Source of the DNA: Bacteroides sp. 43_108
GTDB taxonomy: Bacteria; Bacteroidota; Bacteroidia; Bacteroidales; Bacteroidaceae
Direction: 5' to 3'
Assembly (NCBI GenBank): GCA_001915545.1
Contig: MNQS01000218.1
Coordinates: forward strand, 1 to 11,816
Length of the DNA: 11,816 bases
The translations under genes and the position numbers were made by a program. The first letter of the stretch is position 1. Each line of letters begins with the position of its first letter. Positions 1 through 6,980 of the stretch are shown one piece after another. The notes below the pieces were generated by a model, which saw only the letters and a program-made list of their open reading frames with translations, ran no database searches and was not told where the DNA came from.

Positions 1-1043
1 TTAAACTTAATGATTTGAATAACACTAAGTTAATAAAAACCAGCGATATGCGCAACTTTTCAAACATATTATCAACTCTAATAAATTCCGCCAACAGGTT
101 CTCTTTGATTAAAGAAGGTGCGTCAAACAGAACTTATGATATCAGTGATGTGAATGCATATACAGATTCCTATGCAGAATTGGCGTTTGGACATTCGCGT
201 GATATAAATGACAATTTGCGTGTCGGTGCTAAGGTGAAATTCCTTTTAGGTCTTGCTAATGTTGATGCTCAGTTCAAGAATGTTAAGTTGACTTTAGGTG
301 AAGATTCATGGAATGTAATGGCTGACGCCATGGTTGAATCAAGCATTAAGGGACTTGCTTATCAGCATGAAATCAATGAAAATACAAACCATGAATATGT
401 AAGCGGTGCAGAAATCGATGGTTTTGGACTTAATGGTTTCGGACTTGCTTTCGATTTGGGTGCTGAGTATAGGCTTAATGATGATTGGGCTTTCAGTGCA
501 TCTGTGCTCGATCTTGGTTTTGTTGGTTGGAATAATAATATGCTTGCAACAACAAACGGTTTGCAAGAGTTCAGCACAGACAAGTACACCTTTAATGTCA
601 ATGACGATGCAGTCAACAACTTCGATGATGAATTTGAAAAGATGAAGGACGATCTTTCCGGATTGTATGAATTGAATGATGAAGGTGATCAGGGCGGGCG
701 TACCAAGATGATAGGTGCAACTATAAATCTTGGTGCTGAATATACATTGCCGGTATACAATAAACTTAAGTTTGGATTGATGAGCAGCACACGCATACAG
801 GGACGCTATTCGTGGACAGAATTCAGATTGTCTGCAAATGTTGCTCCTGTTGATGTGTTCTCGGCCAACGTTAATATGGCGGCAGGTACTTATGGCGTGT
901 CGTTTGGATGGCTGTTGAATTTCCATACTACCGGATTTGGATTGTTTGTCGGTATGGACCATACTTTCGGAAGTACTGCGAAACAAGGTGTTCCGATGTC
1001 TGGAAATGCAAGCATGAATCTCGGTATAAACTTCCCGTTCTGA
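1..1043 (+). CDS. Outer-membrane beta-barrel protein, DUF5723-like (3' part only)
   Basis: The reading frame (codon phase starting at base 3) is open to the left edge, so the true start lies outside the window; the TTG at 15 is not a credible start. About 346 C-terminal residues are visible. They alternate hydrophobic and polar residues in short stretches typical of transmembrane beta strands, for example around GHSRDINDNLRVGAKVKFLL and again at NLGAEYTLPVYNKLKFGL. The protein ends in a strand closing with Phe (NLGINFPF), the usual C-terminal signature of outer-membrane barrels. The repeated 'GAEY' strand starts and the mid-protein acidic loop resemble the Bacteroidetes DUF5723 family, relatives of PorV/FadL-like barrels; that family call is from memory, not a search. 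The substrate is unknown. A terminator follows about 110 bases after the stop, so this gene ends its transcription unit. Confidence 0.7.
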   Translation, partial: KLNDLNNTKLIKTSDMRNFSNILSTLINSANRFSLIKEGASNRTYDISDVNAYTDSYAELAFGHSRDINDNLRVGAKVKFLLGLANVDAQFKNVKLTLGEDSWNVMADAMVESSIKGLAYQHEINENTNHEYVSGAEIDGFGLNGFGLAFDLGAEYRLNDDWAFSASVLDLGFVGWNNNMLATTNGLQEFSTDKYTFNVNDDAVNNFDDEFEKMKDDLSGLYELNDEGDQGGRTKMIGATINLGAEYTLPVYNKLKFGLMSSTRIQGRYSWTEFRLSANVAPVDVFSANVNMAAGTYGVSFGWLLNFHTTGFGLFVGMDHTFGSTAKQGVPMSGNASMNLGINFPF

Positions 1044-1088
1044 TGTTTCTGTCGGAATGAAGAACGCTTGATAAGATATGTATCGCAT

Positions 1089-1127
1089 GACGTTAAGATG
1101 GGTATGAACGTACAATAATATAACGTC
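1089..1127. repeat. 7-bp perfect inverted repeat downstream of barrel gene
   Basis: GACGTTA at 1089-1095 is matched by TAACGTC at 1121-1127 with a 25-base spacer. It lies in the 3' untranslated region between the barrel gene stop and its terminator. It may be a minor RNA fold or chance; no function is claimed. Confidence 0.25.
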
Positions 1128-1153
1128 TGTGGATAATCTTAAACTTATGAATT

Positions 1154-1199
1154 GCACTCTTGAAGTCTGTTGTTGTGCTTCGGGAGTGCAGTTTTGTTT
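1154..1199 (+). terminator. Rho-independent terminator of the barrel gene
   Basis: Bases 1154-1165 (GCACTCTTGAAG) pair with 1178-1189 (CTTCGGGAGTGC) over 12 pairs including two G-U pairs, with a 12-base loop. A T-rich tract (TTTTGTTTT) follows at 1192-1200. The structure is strong and correctly placed 110 bases after the stop codon. Confidence 0.85.
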
Positions 1200-1233
1200 T
1201 ATTCCTGCATCTGGAGCTTTATGTTATTTGTGT

Positions 1234-1263
1234 CTTGTTTTAGATGTATATTCATTATATTTG
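1234..1263 (+). promoter_or_regulatory. Candidate Bacteroidetes promoter of the 64-aa gene
   Basis: The -7 element TATATTTG (1256-1263) matches TAnnTTTG exactly. A CTTG at 1234-1237 serves as a partial -33 element with an 18-base spacer. It lies 28 bases before the small gene's ATG and just past the upstream terminator. Confidence 0.6.
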
Positions 1264-1290
1264 TAACGACGGTAATATAAGATTTAATAT

Positions 1291-1485
1291 ATGAGTGACG
1301 GAAATTTCAATAGAAGTTTATTGCCTAAAAGTGAATTGAGCACAGGCATAAAGTCGGGAAAGGCACAGATGAGGGCAAAAGCAGAGAAAGCTTTTGATAC
1401 TGTTGCAGAACGAGTCCTTAATGATGTTCCGAAAGAGAAATTGGCTGAGGCCAAAGTTCTATTCATGAAAATGCTTCATGAGTAA
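1291..1485 (+). CDS. Small conserved-looking helical protein of unknown function
   Basis: A 64-codon gene with an ATG start, its own TAnnTTTG promoter and no overlap with neighbours. The product is short, soluble and charged: it starts with MSDGNFNRSLLPKSEL, followed by a Lys/Ala/Glu-rich stretch of about 40 residues that reads as one or two amphipathic helices. There is no signal peptide, membrane segment or cysteine. Small proteins with an N-terminal 'NFNR-LLP' segment and a 'GKAQMR' motif seem familiar from Bacteroidales genomes as uncharacterised proteins, but I cannot name a family. It is separated from zupT by another promoter, so it is probably a single-gene unit. A true gene is favoured over a chance frame by promoter placement and composition; function unknown. 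Confidence 0.75.
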   Translation: MSDGNFNRSLLPKSELSTGIKSGKAQMRAKAEKAFDTVAERVLNDVPKEKLAEAKVLFMKMLHE

Positions 1486-1511
1486 ATACTGAAAAATACC
1501 ATTTTTACTGT

Positions 1512-1543
1512 ATTGTGTCTTTAGGGCATATAGTGTATTTTTG
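1512..1543 (+). promoter_or_regulatory. Promoter of zupT
   Basis: ATTG at 1512-1515 (the -33 element), a 20-base spacer, then TATTTTTG at 1536-1543, an exact match to TAnnTTTG. The start codon at 1594 gives a leader of about 45 bases. That leader contains a small inverted repeat, ATTCC (1563-1567) with GGAAT (1572-1576), which could be a weak hairpin or a regulator site; it is too short to interpret. Confidence 0.7.
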
Positions 1544-1593
1544 CCGACATAGTTGTTAATTGATTCCTTTCGGAATTTAAATTGGTATGGCGT

Positions 1594-2382
1594 ATGGATG
1601 ATTCTTCAATATGGCTTGCATTGTTTTTGACGACAATTGCCGGACTTTCAACTGGTATTGGTGGTTTGATTGCTTTTGGTGCCAAAAGTACGGATGAGCG
1701 TTTTCTGTCTTTTTCGCTTGGACTTTCTGCCGGCGTCATGGTGTATGTGTCATTTATGGAGATGATGCCTATGTCGGTTGAACTCTTGAGCAAAAGCTAT
1801 GCTTCGCGTATGGCCGAACTTTACATGTTGTTGGCCTTTTTTGCAGGTATAGCTCTTATTGCCATTATTGACCGTCTGGTGCCCGAAGATGAAAACCCGC
1901 ACGAAATGCAAGGAAGCAGCAAATCTGGGAAAATGCCGTTGAAGCGTACCGGAGTGATGATGGCATTGGCAATCGGAATACATAATTTCCCTGAAGGATT
2001 GGCTACTTTTGCGTCTTCAATGACGCAGTTGGATGTTGCTGTTCCAATCGTTGTTGCTGTTGCCATACATAATATTCCGGAGGGTATAGCCGTGTCTGTA
2101 CCGATATTCCATGCTACTGGCAGCAAGAAAAAGGCTCTGAAATATTCTTTCCTTTCAGGTTTGGCAGAACCGGTAGGAGGACTTATAGGATTTTTGTTGT
2201 TGATGACGTTTTGGACACCGACTGTAAATGCTCTTCTTTTGGCGTTTGTTTCAGGAATAATGATATATATATCGTTTGATGAATTGTTGCCTGGAACGGA
2301 ACGATATGGACACCATCATTGTGGAATTGGAGGTGTCGTATGCGGAATGGCAGTCATGGCGGCAAGTCTGCTTTTGTTGTAA
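1594..2382 (+). CDS. zupT: ZIP-family divalent metal (zinc) transporter ZupT
   Basis: Inner-membrane uptake of zinc and other divalent cations. The 262-residue length is close to the roughly 257 of E. coli ZupT. The two ZIP metal-site motifs are intact: HNFPEG at residues 130-135 (helix IV) and HNIPEG at 159-164 (helix V). Other family landmarks are SLGLSAGVMVYVSFMEMMP (about 41-59), SGLAEPVGG (188-196) and the late FDELLP (228-233). About eight hydrophobic helices are visible, with the expected variable, charged loop near 97-118. I chose the ATG at 1594 over an in-frame TTG at 1582 because the protein then begins MDDSSIWLALFL, immediately before helix I, as in relatives. Just after FDELLP there is a His-rich GHHH (240-242) not seen at that place in the E. 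coli protein. It has its own promoter and terminator, so it is likely monocistronic. No metal-regulator site could be identified. Confidence 0.95.
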   Translation: MDDSSIWLALFLTTIAGLSTGIGGLIAFGAKSTDERFLSFSLGLSAGVMVYVSFMEMMPMSVELLSKSYASRMAELYMLLAFFAGIALIAIIDRLVPEDENPHEMQGSSKSGKMPLKRTGVMMALAIGIHNFPEGLATFASSMTQLDVAVPIVVAVAIHNIPEGIAVSVPIFHATGSKKKALKYSFLSGLAEPVGGLIGFLLLMTFWTPTVNALLLAFVSGIMIYISFDELLPGTERYGHHHCGIGGVVCGMAVMAASLLLL

Positions 2383-2393
2383 ATCATTTCTTT

Positions 2394-2430
2394 GAACTTG
2401 CATTTTCAGCATGTTCTGATTTTTATTTTT
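2394..2430 (+). terminator. Terminator of zupT
   Basis: GAACTTGC (2394-2401) pairs with GCATGTTC (2409-2416) through a 7-base loop with one T-T mismatch. It is followed by TGATTTTTATTTTT (2417-2430). It begins 11 bases past the zupT stop codon. Confidence 0.7.
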
Positions 2431-2484
2431 CAAGTCTCCTTTCTCTTAAAAGCGGCTATGAGGATTCTTGTGGCGTTTTATATC

Positions 2485-2520
2485 ATGCGTATTAGCAGAA
2501 TTTATTGATATAATACGCGT
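2485..2520. promoter_or_regulatory. Perfect inverted repeat upstream of the frd promoter
   Basis: GCGTATTA (2487-2494) and TAATACGC (2511-2518) are exact reverse complements around a 16-base spacer. One wobble and one further pair extend the arms to 2485-2520. It ends 28 bases before the -33 element of the frdC promoter. The placement suits an operator for an activator or repressor, but the 24-base centre-to-centre spacing is wide for a dimeric protein, so a hairpin in read-through RNA is also possible. No known consensus was matched. Confidence 0.4.
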
Positions 2521-2548
2521 TGACGAGCATCTATTTTTCCTTTAAAGC

Positions 2549-2580
2549 GTTGTTAAATTCTCGTAAATAAGCTACATTTG
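2549..2580 (+). promoter_or_regulatory. Promoter of the frdCAB operon
   Basis: GTTG (2549-2552), a 20-base spacer, then TACATTTG (2573-2580), an exact TAnnTTTG. It has the same geometry as the zupT promoter. Transcription would start near 2587, giving an unusually long leader of about 130 bases before the frdC ATG. No other good promoter was seen inside the 2383-2719 gap. Confidence 0.8.
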
Positions 2581-2601
2581 CATTCATTATTAGGGCAATT
2601 G

Positions 2602-2733
2602 ATGCCACTAGTATCTCCTTTTGCCTCGATTGTTGTTGGACTGTCGGCATTTGGATTCTTGCCATATTTCTCTGCAGAAATAGACTTGTTTAATTTAAAT
2701 AACTTTAATTCAACATCTTATGTGGTTATGTAA
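2602..2733 (+). other. Possible 43-codon leader reading frame overlapping frdC start
   Basis: An ATG at 2602, about 15 bases after the predicted transcription start, opens a 43-codon frame closing with TAA at 2731-2733. It overlaps the first 14 bases of frdC in another frame. The predicted peptide starts MPLVSPFASIVVGLSAFGFL, a hydrophobic stretch resembling a membrane or signal segment, then turns Asn/Phe rich. It fills almost the whole leader. It could be a leader peptide coupled to frdC translation, or a chance open frame in 130 bases; nothing here proves translation. Confidence 0.25.
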
Positions 2734-3409
2734 TTCATCTATCGGAAGGAAGGTCGTTATGTCTTTGACTGGTATAGCGCTTATCCTTTTCTTGACGTTT
2801 CATGGATGCATGAACGTAGTGGCACTGATCTCTGAGAATGGATACAATGCGATCTGCGAATTTCTCGGAGCTCACTGGTATGCCGTTGTAGCAACAATCG
2901 GTTTGGCAGCTCTTGCTGTAATTCACATCATCTATGCTTTCTGGCTTACGATGCAGAACCGTAAAGCACGTGGAAACAACAGATATGAGGTTACAGACAA
3001 ACCGGCTACAGTAGAATGGGCTTCACAGAACATGCTTGTTCTCGGTATTATCGTTGTTCTCGGTTTGCTCCTCCATCTGTACAATTTCTGGTACAACATG
3101 ATGTTTGCAGAACTTGTTGGTGGTCCTCTTGCCGGAGCTCACTCTCCTTCTGATGGCTATGCTTATATACAGGACACTTTCTCACAGCCTGTCTTCGTGG
3201 TTCTTTATGTAATCTGGCTTATTGCTTTGTGGTTCCACCTTACTCATGGATTCTGGAGCGCAATTCAGACTTTGGGATGGAGCGGACATATCTGGTTCAA
3301 TCGCTGGAAAACTATCGGCAACATATATGCTACAGTTCTCGTGCTGATGTTCCTTGTTGTAGTTGCCGGTTTCTTCTTCCTTGGTGACCCTTCCAGTTGC
3401 TGGGCATAA
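2720..3409 (+). CDS. frdC: Succinate dehydrogenase/fumarate reductase cytochrome b anchor subunit
   Basis: Membrane anchor of the quinone-linked succinate/fumarate oxidoreductase. It holds two haems b and exchanges electrons with menaquinone for the FrdA-FrdB head. The 229-residue protein has five hydrophobic segments (roughly 14-36, 53-76, 104-126, 156-177, 200-221), matching the single-anchor, dihaem type known from Wolinella and Bacteroides. Candidate haem ligands lie in these helices: His28 (FLTFHGCMN), His69 (VIHIIYAF), His119 (LLHLYNFW) and His173 or His176 (LWFHLTHGFW); the assignment is by analogy with Wolinella FrdC. The N-terminus MWLCNSSIGRKVVMSLTGIA agrees with the family, supporting the ATG at 2720. 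It is the first gene of the operon, 139 bases before frdA. Bacteroidales annotations use both sdhC and frdC; in anaerobic members the enzyme mainly reduces fumarate. Confidence 0.95.
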   Translation: MWLCNSSIGRKVVMSLTGIALILFLTFHGCMNVVALISENGYNAICEFLGAHWYAVVATIGLAALAVIHIIYAFWLTMQNRKARGNNRYEVTDKPATVEWASQNMLVLGIIVVLGLLLHLYNFWYNMMFAELVGGPLAGAHSPSDGYAYIQDTFSQPVFVVLYVIWLIALWFHLTHGFWSAIQTLGWSGHIWFNRWKTIGNIYATVLVLMFLVVVAGFFFLGDPSSCWA

Positions 3410-3548
3410 TATCTGGTTTACGGAACTTGTCCGGCTTTAGATTTCAATAATTTATTTTTTACTTTCAATAGGCAGTATCCTGTTTTTTCTAAGTGCAGTT
3501 TTGCATATTAGGTATTGCAGATTGACAGATTCAAATTTAAAAAAGATT

Positions 3549-5495
3549 ATGGCTATAATAGATTCAAAAATTCCAGAAGGACCAGTAGCTGAGAAATGGA
3601 CCAACTATAAGGCTCATCAGCGCTTGGTAAACCCTAAGAACAAACTTAAACTGGATGTTATCGTTGTTGGTACTGGTCTTGCAGGTGCTTCTGCAGCTGC
3701 ATCTCTCGGTGAGATGGGATTCAACGTATTCAACTTCTGCATTCAGGATTCTCCACGTCGTGCGCACTCTATCGCAGCACAGGGTGGTATCAACGCAGCT
3801 AAGAATTACCAGAACGACGGTGACTCTGTTTATCGTCTTTTCTATGATACAGTAAAGGGAGGTGACTATCGTGCACGTGAAGCTAACGTATATCGTTTGG
3901 CTGAAGTGTCAAACAGCATTATTGACCAGTGTGTAGCACAGGGCGTACCTTTCGCTCGTGAATACGGCGGTACACTTGCTAACCGTTCTTTCGGTGGTGC
4001 ACAGGTTTCACGTACATTCTATGCAAAGGGCCAGACAGGTCAGCAGCTTCTTCTCGGTGCATACTCTGCATTGAGCTGCCAGGTAAACGCTGGTAAGGTA
4101 AAGCTGTATACTCGTTATGAAATGCTCGACCTTGTAATCATCAACGGACGTGCAAGAGGTATCATCGCTAAGAACCTCGTAACAGGTAAGCTTGAGAGAT
4201 TCTCTGCAAACGCAGTCGTAATAGCAACTGGTGGATACGGAAATACTTACTTCCTTTCTACTAATGCAATGGGATGTAACTGTACAGCTGCAATGTCTTG
4301 CTATCGTAAGGGTGCTTATTTTGCAAACCCTTGCTATGTTCAGATTCACCCAACTTGTATCCCTGTTCACGGCGACAAGCAGTCTAAGTTGACACTTATG
4401 TCTGAGTCTCTTCGTAACGACGGTCGTATCTGGGTTCCTAAGAAACTTGAAGATGCAAAGAAACTGCAGGCTGGAACACTTCAGGGTAAGGATATTCCTG
4501 AAGAAGATCGTGACTACTATCTCGAGCGTCGTTACCCTGCATTCGGTAACCTCGTTCCACGTGACGTTGCCAGCCGTGCTGCCAAGGAGCGTTGCGACAA
4601 AGGCTTCGGCGTAAACAACACAGGTCTTGCTGTGTTCCTCGACTTCTCTGAATCAATCCAGAGACTCGGTAAGGACGTTGTTGCTCAGCGTTACGGCAAC
4701 CTCTTCGATATGTATGAGGAAATCACAGACGTTGATCCATACGAGAACCCTATGATGATTTACCCTGCAATCCACTACACAATGGGTGGTATCTGGGTTG
4801 ACTATGAACTTCAGACTTCAATACCAGGACTCTTCGCTATCGGTGAGTGCAACTTCTCTGATCACGGTGCTAACCGTCTTGGTGCTTCTGCATTGATGCA
4901 GGGTCTTGCTGACGGATATTTCGTTCTTCCATATACAATCCAGAACTATCTTGCTGATCAGGAAATCTGGCCTAGAATCTCAACTGATGCTCCTGAGTTT
5001 GCAGAAGTAGAGAAGGCTGTAAGCGATCGTATAGATCACCTCATGAACATTAAGGGTAAGCGTTCTGTTGATTCTATCCATAAGGAACTCGGACATATCT
5101 GCTGGGAATATGTAGGTATGGGACGTACTGCTGAAGGACTTAAGGAAGGTCTTAAGAAGATCGATGCTCTCCGCAAGGAATTCGAAACAAACCTCTTCAT
5201 CCCTGGAAGCAGAGAAGGTCTTAACGTTGAGCTGGATAAGGCAATTCACCTTGATGACTTCATCACAATGGGTAAGCTTATCGCTTACGACGCATTGAGC
5301 AGAAACGAAAGCTGTGGTGGACACTTCCGTGAGGAATACCAGACAGCAGAGGGTGAAGCTAAGCGTGATGATGAGAACTACTTCTATGTAGGATGCTGGA
5401 AGTATCAGGGATCTGACGATGTTGCCCCAGAACTTATCAAGGAACCTCTTGAATATGAGGCAATCAAGGTTCAGACAAGAAACTATAAGAACTAA
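3549..5495 (+). CDS. frdA: Succinate dehydrogenase/fumarate reductase flavoprotein subunit
   Basis: Catalytic subunit interconverting fumarate and succinate with covalently bound FAD, on the cytoplasmic face. The FAD-binding Rossmann motif GTGLAG is at residues 41-46. The covalent-FAD histidine is His73 in [15 protein letters not shown]. Active-site elements include HPT at 267-269, RNDG from Arg289, RDVASRA from Arg338, HYTMGG from His409 and [10 protein letters not shown] around Arg443. The 648 residues match the longer epsilon-type/Bacteroidetes flavoproteins rather than the roughly 590 of E. coli. I chose the ATG at 3549 ([12 protein letters not shown]), not an in-frame ATG at 3501, because related proteins start there and the upstream 16 codons look like leader sequence. 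Codons are strongly biased (CGT, GGT, AAC, CTT/CTC), unlike the right-hand repeat gene, suggesting very high expression. The gap to frdB is 43 bases. Confidence 0.97.
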   Translation: MAIIDSKIPEGPVAEKWTNYKAHQRLVNPKNKLKLDVIVVGTGLAGASAAASLGEMGFNVFNFCIQDSPRRAHSIAAQGGINAAKNYQNDGDSVYRLFYDTVKGGDYRAREANVYRLAEVSNSIIDQCVAQGVPFAREYGGTLANRSFGGAQVSRTFYAKGQTGQQLLLGAYSALSCQVNAGKVKLYTRYEMLDLVIINGRARGIIAKNLVTGKLERFSANAVVIATGGYGNTYFLSTNAMGCNCTAAMSCYRKGAYFANPCYVQIHPTCIPVHGDKQSKLTLMSESLRNDGRIWVPKKLEDAKKLQAGTLQGKDIPEEDRDYYLERRYPAFGNLVPRDVASRAAKERCDKGFGVNNTGLAVFLDFSESIQRLGKDVVAQRYGNLFDMYEEITDVDPYENPMMIYPAIHYTMGGIWVDYELQTSIPGLFAIGECNFSDHGANRLGASALMQGLADGYFVLPYTIQNYLADQEIWPRISTDAPEFAEVEKAVSDRIDHLMNIKGKRSVDSIHKELGHICWEYVGMGRTAEGLKEGLKKIDALRKEFETNLFIPGSREGLNVELDKAIHLDDFITMGKLIAYDALSRNESCGGHFREEYQTAEGEAKRDDENYFYVGCWKYQGSDDVAPELIKEPLEYEAIKVQTRNYKN

Positions 5496-5538
5496 TCCGG
5501 TTGATTTTCTCAACTTGCCAATTTAAACGTAACATATT

Positions 5539-6297
5539 ATGGACAAGAATATAAGTTTTACAATTAAATATTGGAAGCAGAATGGACCTAAGGACAAGGG
5601 ACATTTTGAACAGAAAGAAATGAAGGATATTCCTGGAGATACTTCTTTCCTGGAAATGTTGGATATCCTCAACGAGATGCTTATTGAAGAAGGCAAGGAG
5701 CCGTTCGTATTCGACCATGATTGCCGTGAAGGTATCTGCGGTATGTGCTCGCTCTACATCAACGGTACTCCACACGGAAAGACTGAGCGTGGAGCCACAA
5801 CATGCCAGCTCTATATGCGCCGTTTCAAGGATGGTGATGTAATCACTGTTGAGCCTTGGCGTTCTGCAGGTTTCCCTGTAATCAAGGACTGTATGGTTGA
5901 CCGTACAGCATTCGACAAGATCATTCAGGCTGGTGGTTATGTAACTGTAAGAACTGGTGCTCCTCAGGATGCCAACGCAATCCTTATTCCTAAGCAGGAT
6001 GCAGATGAGGCTATGGACTGCGCATCATGCATCGGTTGCGGTGCTTGCGTAGCTGCTTGTAAGAATGGTTCTGCAATGCTCTTCGTTTCTTCAAAGGTAA
6101 GCCAGTTGGCTCTCCTTCCTCAGGGACGTCCAGAGGCTGCAAAGCGCGCTAAAGCAATGATTGCAAAGATGGACGAACTTGGATTCGGTAACTGTACAAA
6201 CACACGTGCATGTGAGGCTGTATGTCCTAAGTGTGAAACTATTTCCAACATTGCACGTCTGAACCGCGAGTTCATCAAGGCTAAGTTGGCTGATTGA
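5539..6297 (+). CDS. frdB: Succinate dehydrogenase/fumarate reductase iron-sulfur subunit
   Basis: Carries electrons between the haem anchor and the flavin through three iron-sulfur clusters. The N-terminal [2Fe-2S] ferredoxin domain has Cys62, Cys67, Cys70 (CREGICGMC) and Cys89. The C-terminal domain has [11 protein letters not shown], giving Cys164, Cys167, Cys170 and Cys174, plus Cys219, Cys225 and Cys229 in [15 protein letters not shown]. By family analogy, Cys164/167/170/229 bind [4Fe-4S] and Cys174/219/225 bind [3Fe-4S]. Extra cysteines, Cys161 and Cys232, flank these motifs. The 252 residues and ATG start fit relatives. It is the last gene of frdCAB, followed within 70 bases by a strong terminator. 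Codon bias is as high as in frdA. Confidence 0.97.
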   Translation: MDKNISFTIKYWKQNGPKDKGHFEQKEMKDIPGDTSFLEMLDILNEMLIEEGKEPFVFDHDCREGICGMCSLYINGTPHGKTERGATTCQLYMRRFKDGDVITVEPWRSAGFPVIKDCMVDRTAFDKIIQAGGYVTVRTGAPQDANAILIPKQDADEAMDCASCIGCGACVAACKNGSAMLFVSSKVSQLALLPQGRPEAAKRAKAMIAKMDELGFGNCTNTRACEAVCPKCETISNIARLNREFIKAKLAD

Positions 6298-6305
6298 TAT
6301 TGCTT

Positions 6306-6345
6306 TTAGGTAATAGTTCCGCAACAATAAGAGCTATTATCCTAA
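6306..6345 (+). repeat. Stem-loop between frdB stop and operon terminator
   Basis: TTAGG TAATAG (6306-6316) pairs with CTATTA-T-CCTAA (6334-6345): 11 pairs with a single bulged T at 6340 and a 17-base loop. No T tract follows, so by itself it is not a classical terminator. It may protect the 3' end of the abundant frd transcript. Confidence 0.5.
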
Positions 6346-6365
6346 GGCTATTCATCCGATTATAC

Positions 6366-6405
6366 GCCGGATATCGGACACTTGTGTGTGCGATGTCCGG
6401 CTTTT
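6366..6405 (+). terminator. Strong terminator of the frdCAB operon
   Basis: GCCGGATATCG (6366-6376) pairs with CGATGTCCGGC (6391-6401) over 11 pairs with one wobble. The stem continues past a G-G mismatch with ACAC (6378-6381) pairing GTGT (6386-6389) around a TTGT loop. TTTTGTGT follows from 6402. This is the strongest hairpin in the window. Confidence 0.9.
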
Positions 6406-6428
6406 GTGTATTCAAATGTCTGGTTATA

Positions 6429-6460
6429 ATTGTGCTTTAGGATATTTTTGTTTATTTTCG
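6429..6460 (+). promoter_or_regulatory. Candidate promoter of the thioesterase-dprA unit
   Basis: ATTG (6429-6432), a 20-base spacer, then TATTTTCG (6453-6460), one mismatch from TAnnTTTG. An exact TATTTTTG also exists at 6443-6450 but has no -33 partner at a suitable distance. Either would place the start 60-75 bases before the ATG at 6525. Confidence 0.5.
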
Positions 6461-6524
6461 CATCGATATTAACATTGCTGTTAACGGGTAATGCAATGTG
6501 CAGATAAGTAATATTTTTCGTACG

Positions 6525-6932
6525 ATGGATAAATACATATTTGAACTTAAGATGAAGGTGCGCGACTATGAGTGCGACCTGCAGGGAATAGTGAATAATG
6601 CAAACTACCAGCACTACATAGAACACACAAGACACGAATTCCTTTTGGCCAACAATATAAGTTTTGCCAAACTACATGAACAAGGTACAGACGCGGTTGT
6701 CGCACGTCTGACTATGCAGTTCAAGACACCTTTGAAGAGCGGCGATGAGTTCGTTTCCAAACTTTATATCAAGAAGGATGGACTTAGGTACATATTCATG
6801 CAGGACATATTCCGTCTGCCTGATATGAAAGTTGTCATCAAGGCTCAGGTAGATGCTGTATGCCTCGTAAATGGCAAACTCTCAGAGTCTCCAGAGATGA
6901 ATAGTTTGGTGGACTCTGTAGCTCAGGAATAA
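6525..6932 (+). CDS. Acyl-CoA thioesterase, 4HBT/YbgC-like hotdog fold
   Basis: Cytoplasmic thioesterase that probably hydrolyses an acyl-CoA. The family motif is clear near the N-terminus: DYECDLQGIVNNANYQHYIE (residues 14-33), in which Asp18 aligns with the catalytic Asp17 of Pseudomonas 4-hydroxybenzoyl-CoA thioesterase. The following EHTRHEFL belongs to the long hotdog helix. The 135-residue length is typical. I chose the ATG at 6525 (MDKYIFELKMKVRDYE) over the in-frame GTG at 6498, which would add a nine-residue tail not expected in the family. The strands after residue 58 (VVARLTMQFKTPLKSGDEF) fit the fold. dprA starts 48 bases after the stop without a terminator between, so the two are probably co-transcribed. 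The acyl substrate cannot be read from sequence. Confidence 0.9.
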   Translation: MDKYIFELKMKVRDYECDLQGIVNNANYQHYIEHTRHEFLLANNISFAKLHEQGTDAVVARLTMQFKTPLKSGDEFVSKLYIKKDGLRYIFMQDIFRLPDMKVVIKAQVDAVCLVNGKLSESPEMNSLVDSVAQE

Positions 6933-6980
6933 TGCAGTATTTGTTTTCGGGCGGATTTAATATTTACATTATATTTTATA

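Noticed and set aside
339..1157. 272-codon open frame on the minus strand opposite the barrel gene
   Set aside because: It lies antisense to a clear coding gene and its translation is Ile/Cys/His rich with no recognisable domain. It also runs through the terminator. It is a shadow of codon bias on the other strand.
2405..2420. TCAG/CTGA mini-palindrome after zupT
   Set aside because: It competes with and is weaker than the 8-bp terminator stem that uses the same bases.
3501..3548. Upstream in-frame ATG extending frdA by 16 codons
   Set aside because: The added residues ([16 protein letters not shown]) do not resemble family N-termini, while [12 protein letters not shown] at 3549 does.
4008..4370. 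Minus-strand frames opposite frdA, including one of 120 codons, and another of 177 codons near 4980-5513
   Set aside because: frdA is certain, its biased codons leave long antisense frames open, and the translations are Cys/Ser-rich without family signatures.
6469..6484. TTAAC/GTTAA inverted repeat before the thioesterase gene
   Set aside because: Only 5 bp with a 6-base loop in AT-rich sequence; expected often by chance and not linked to a known site.
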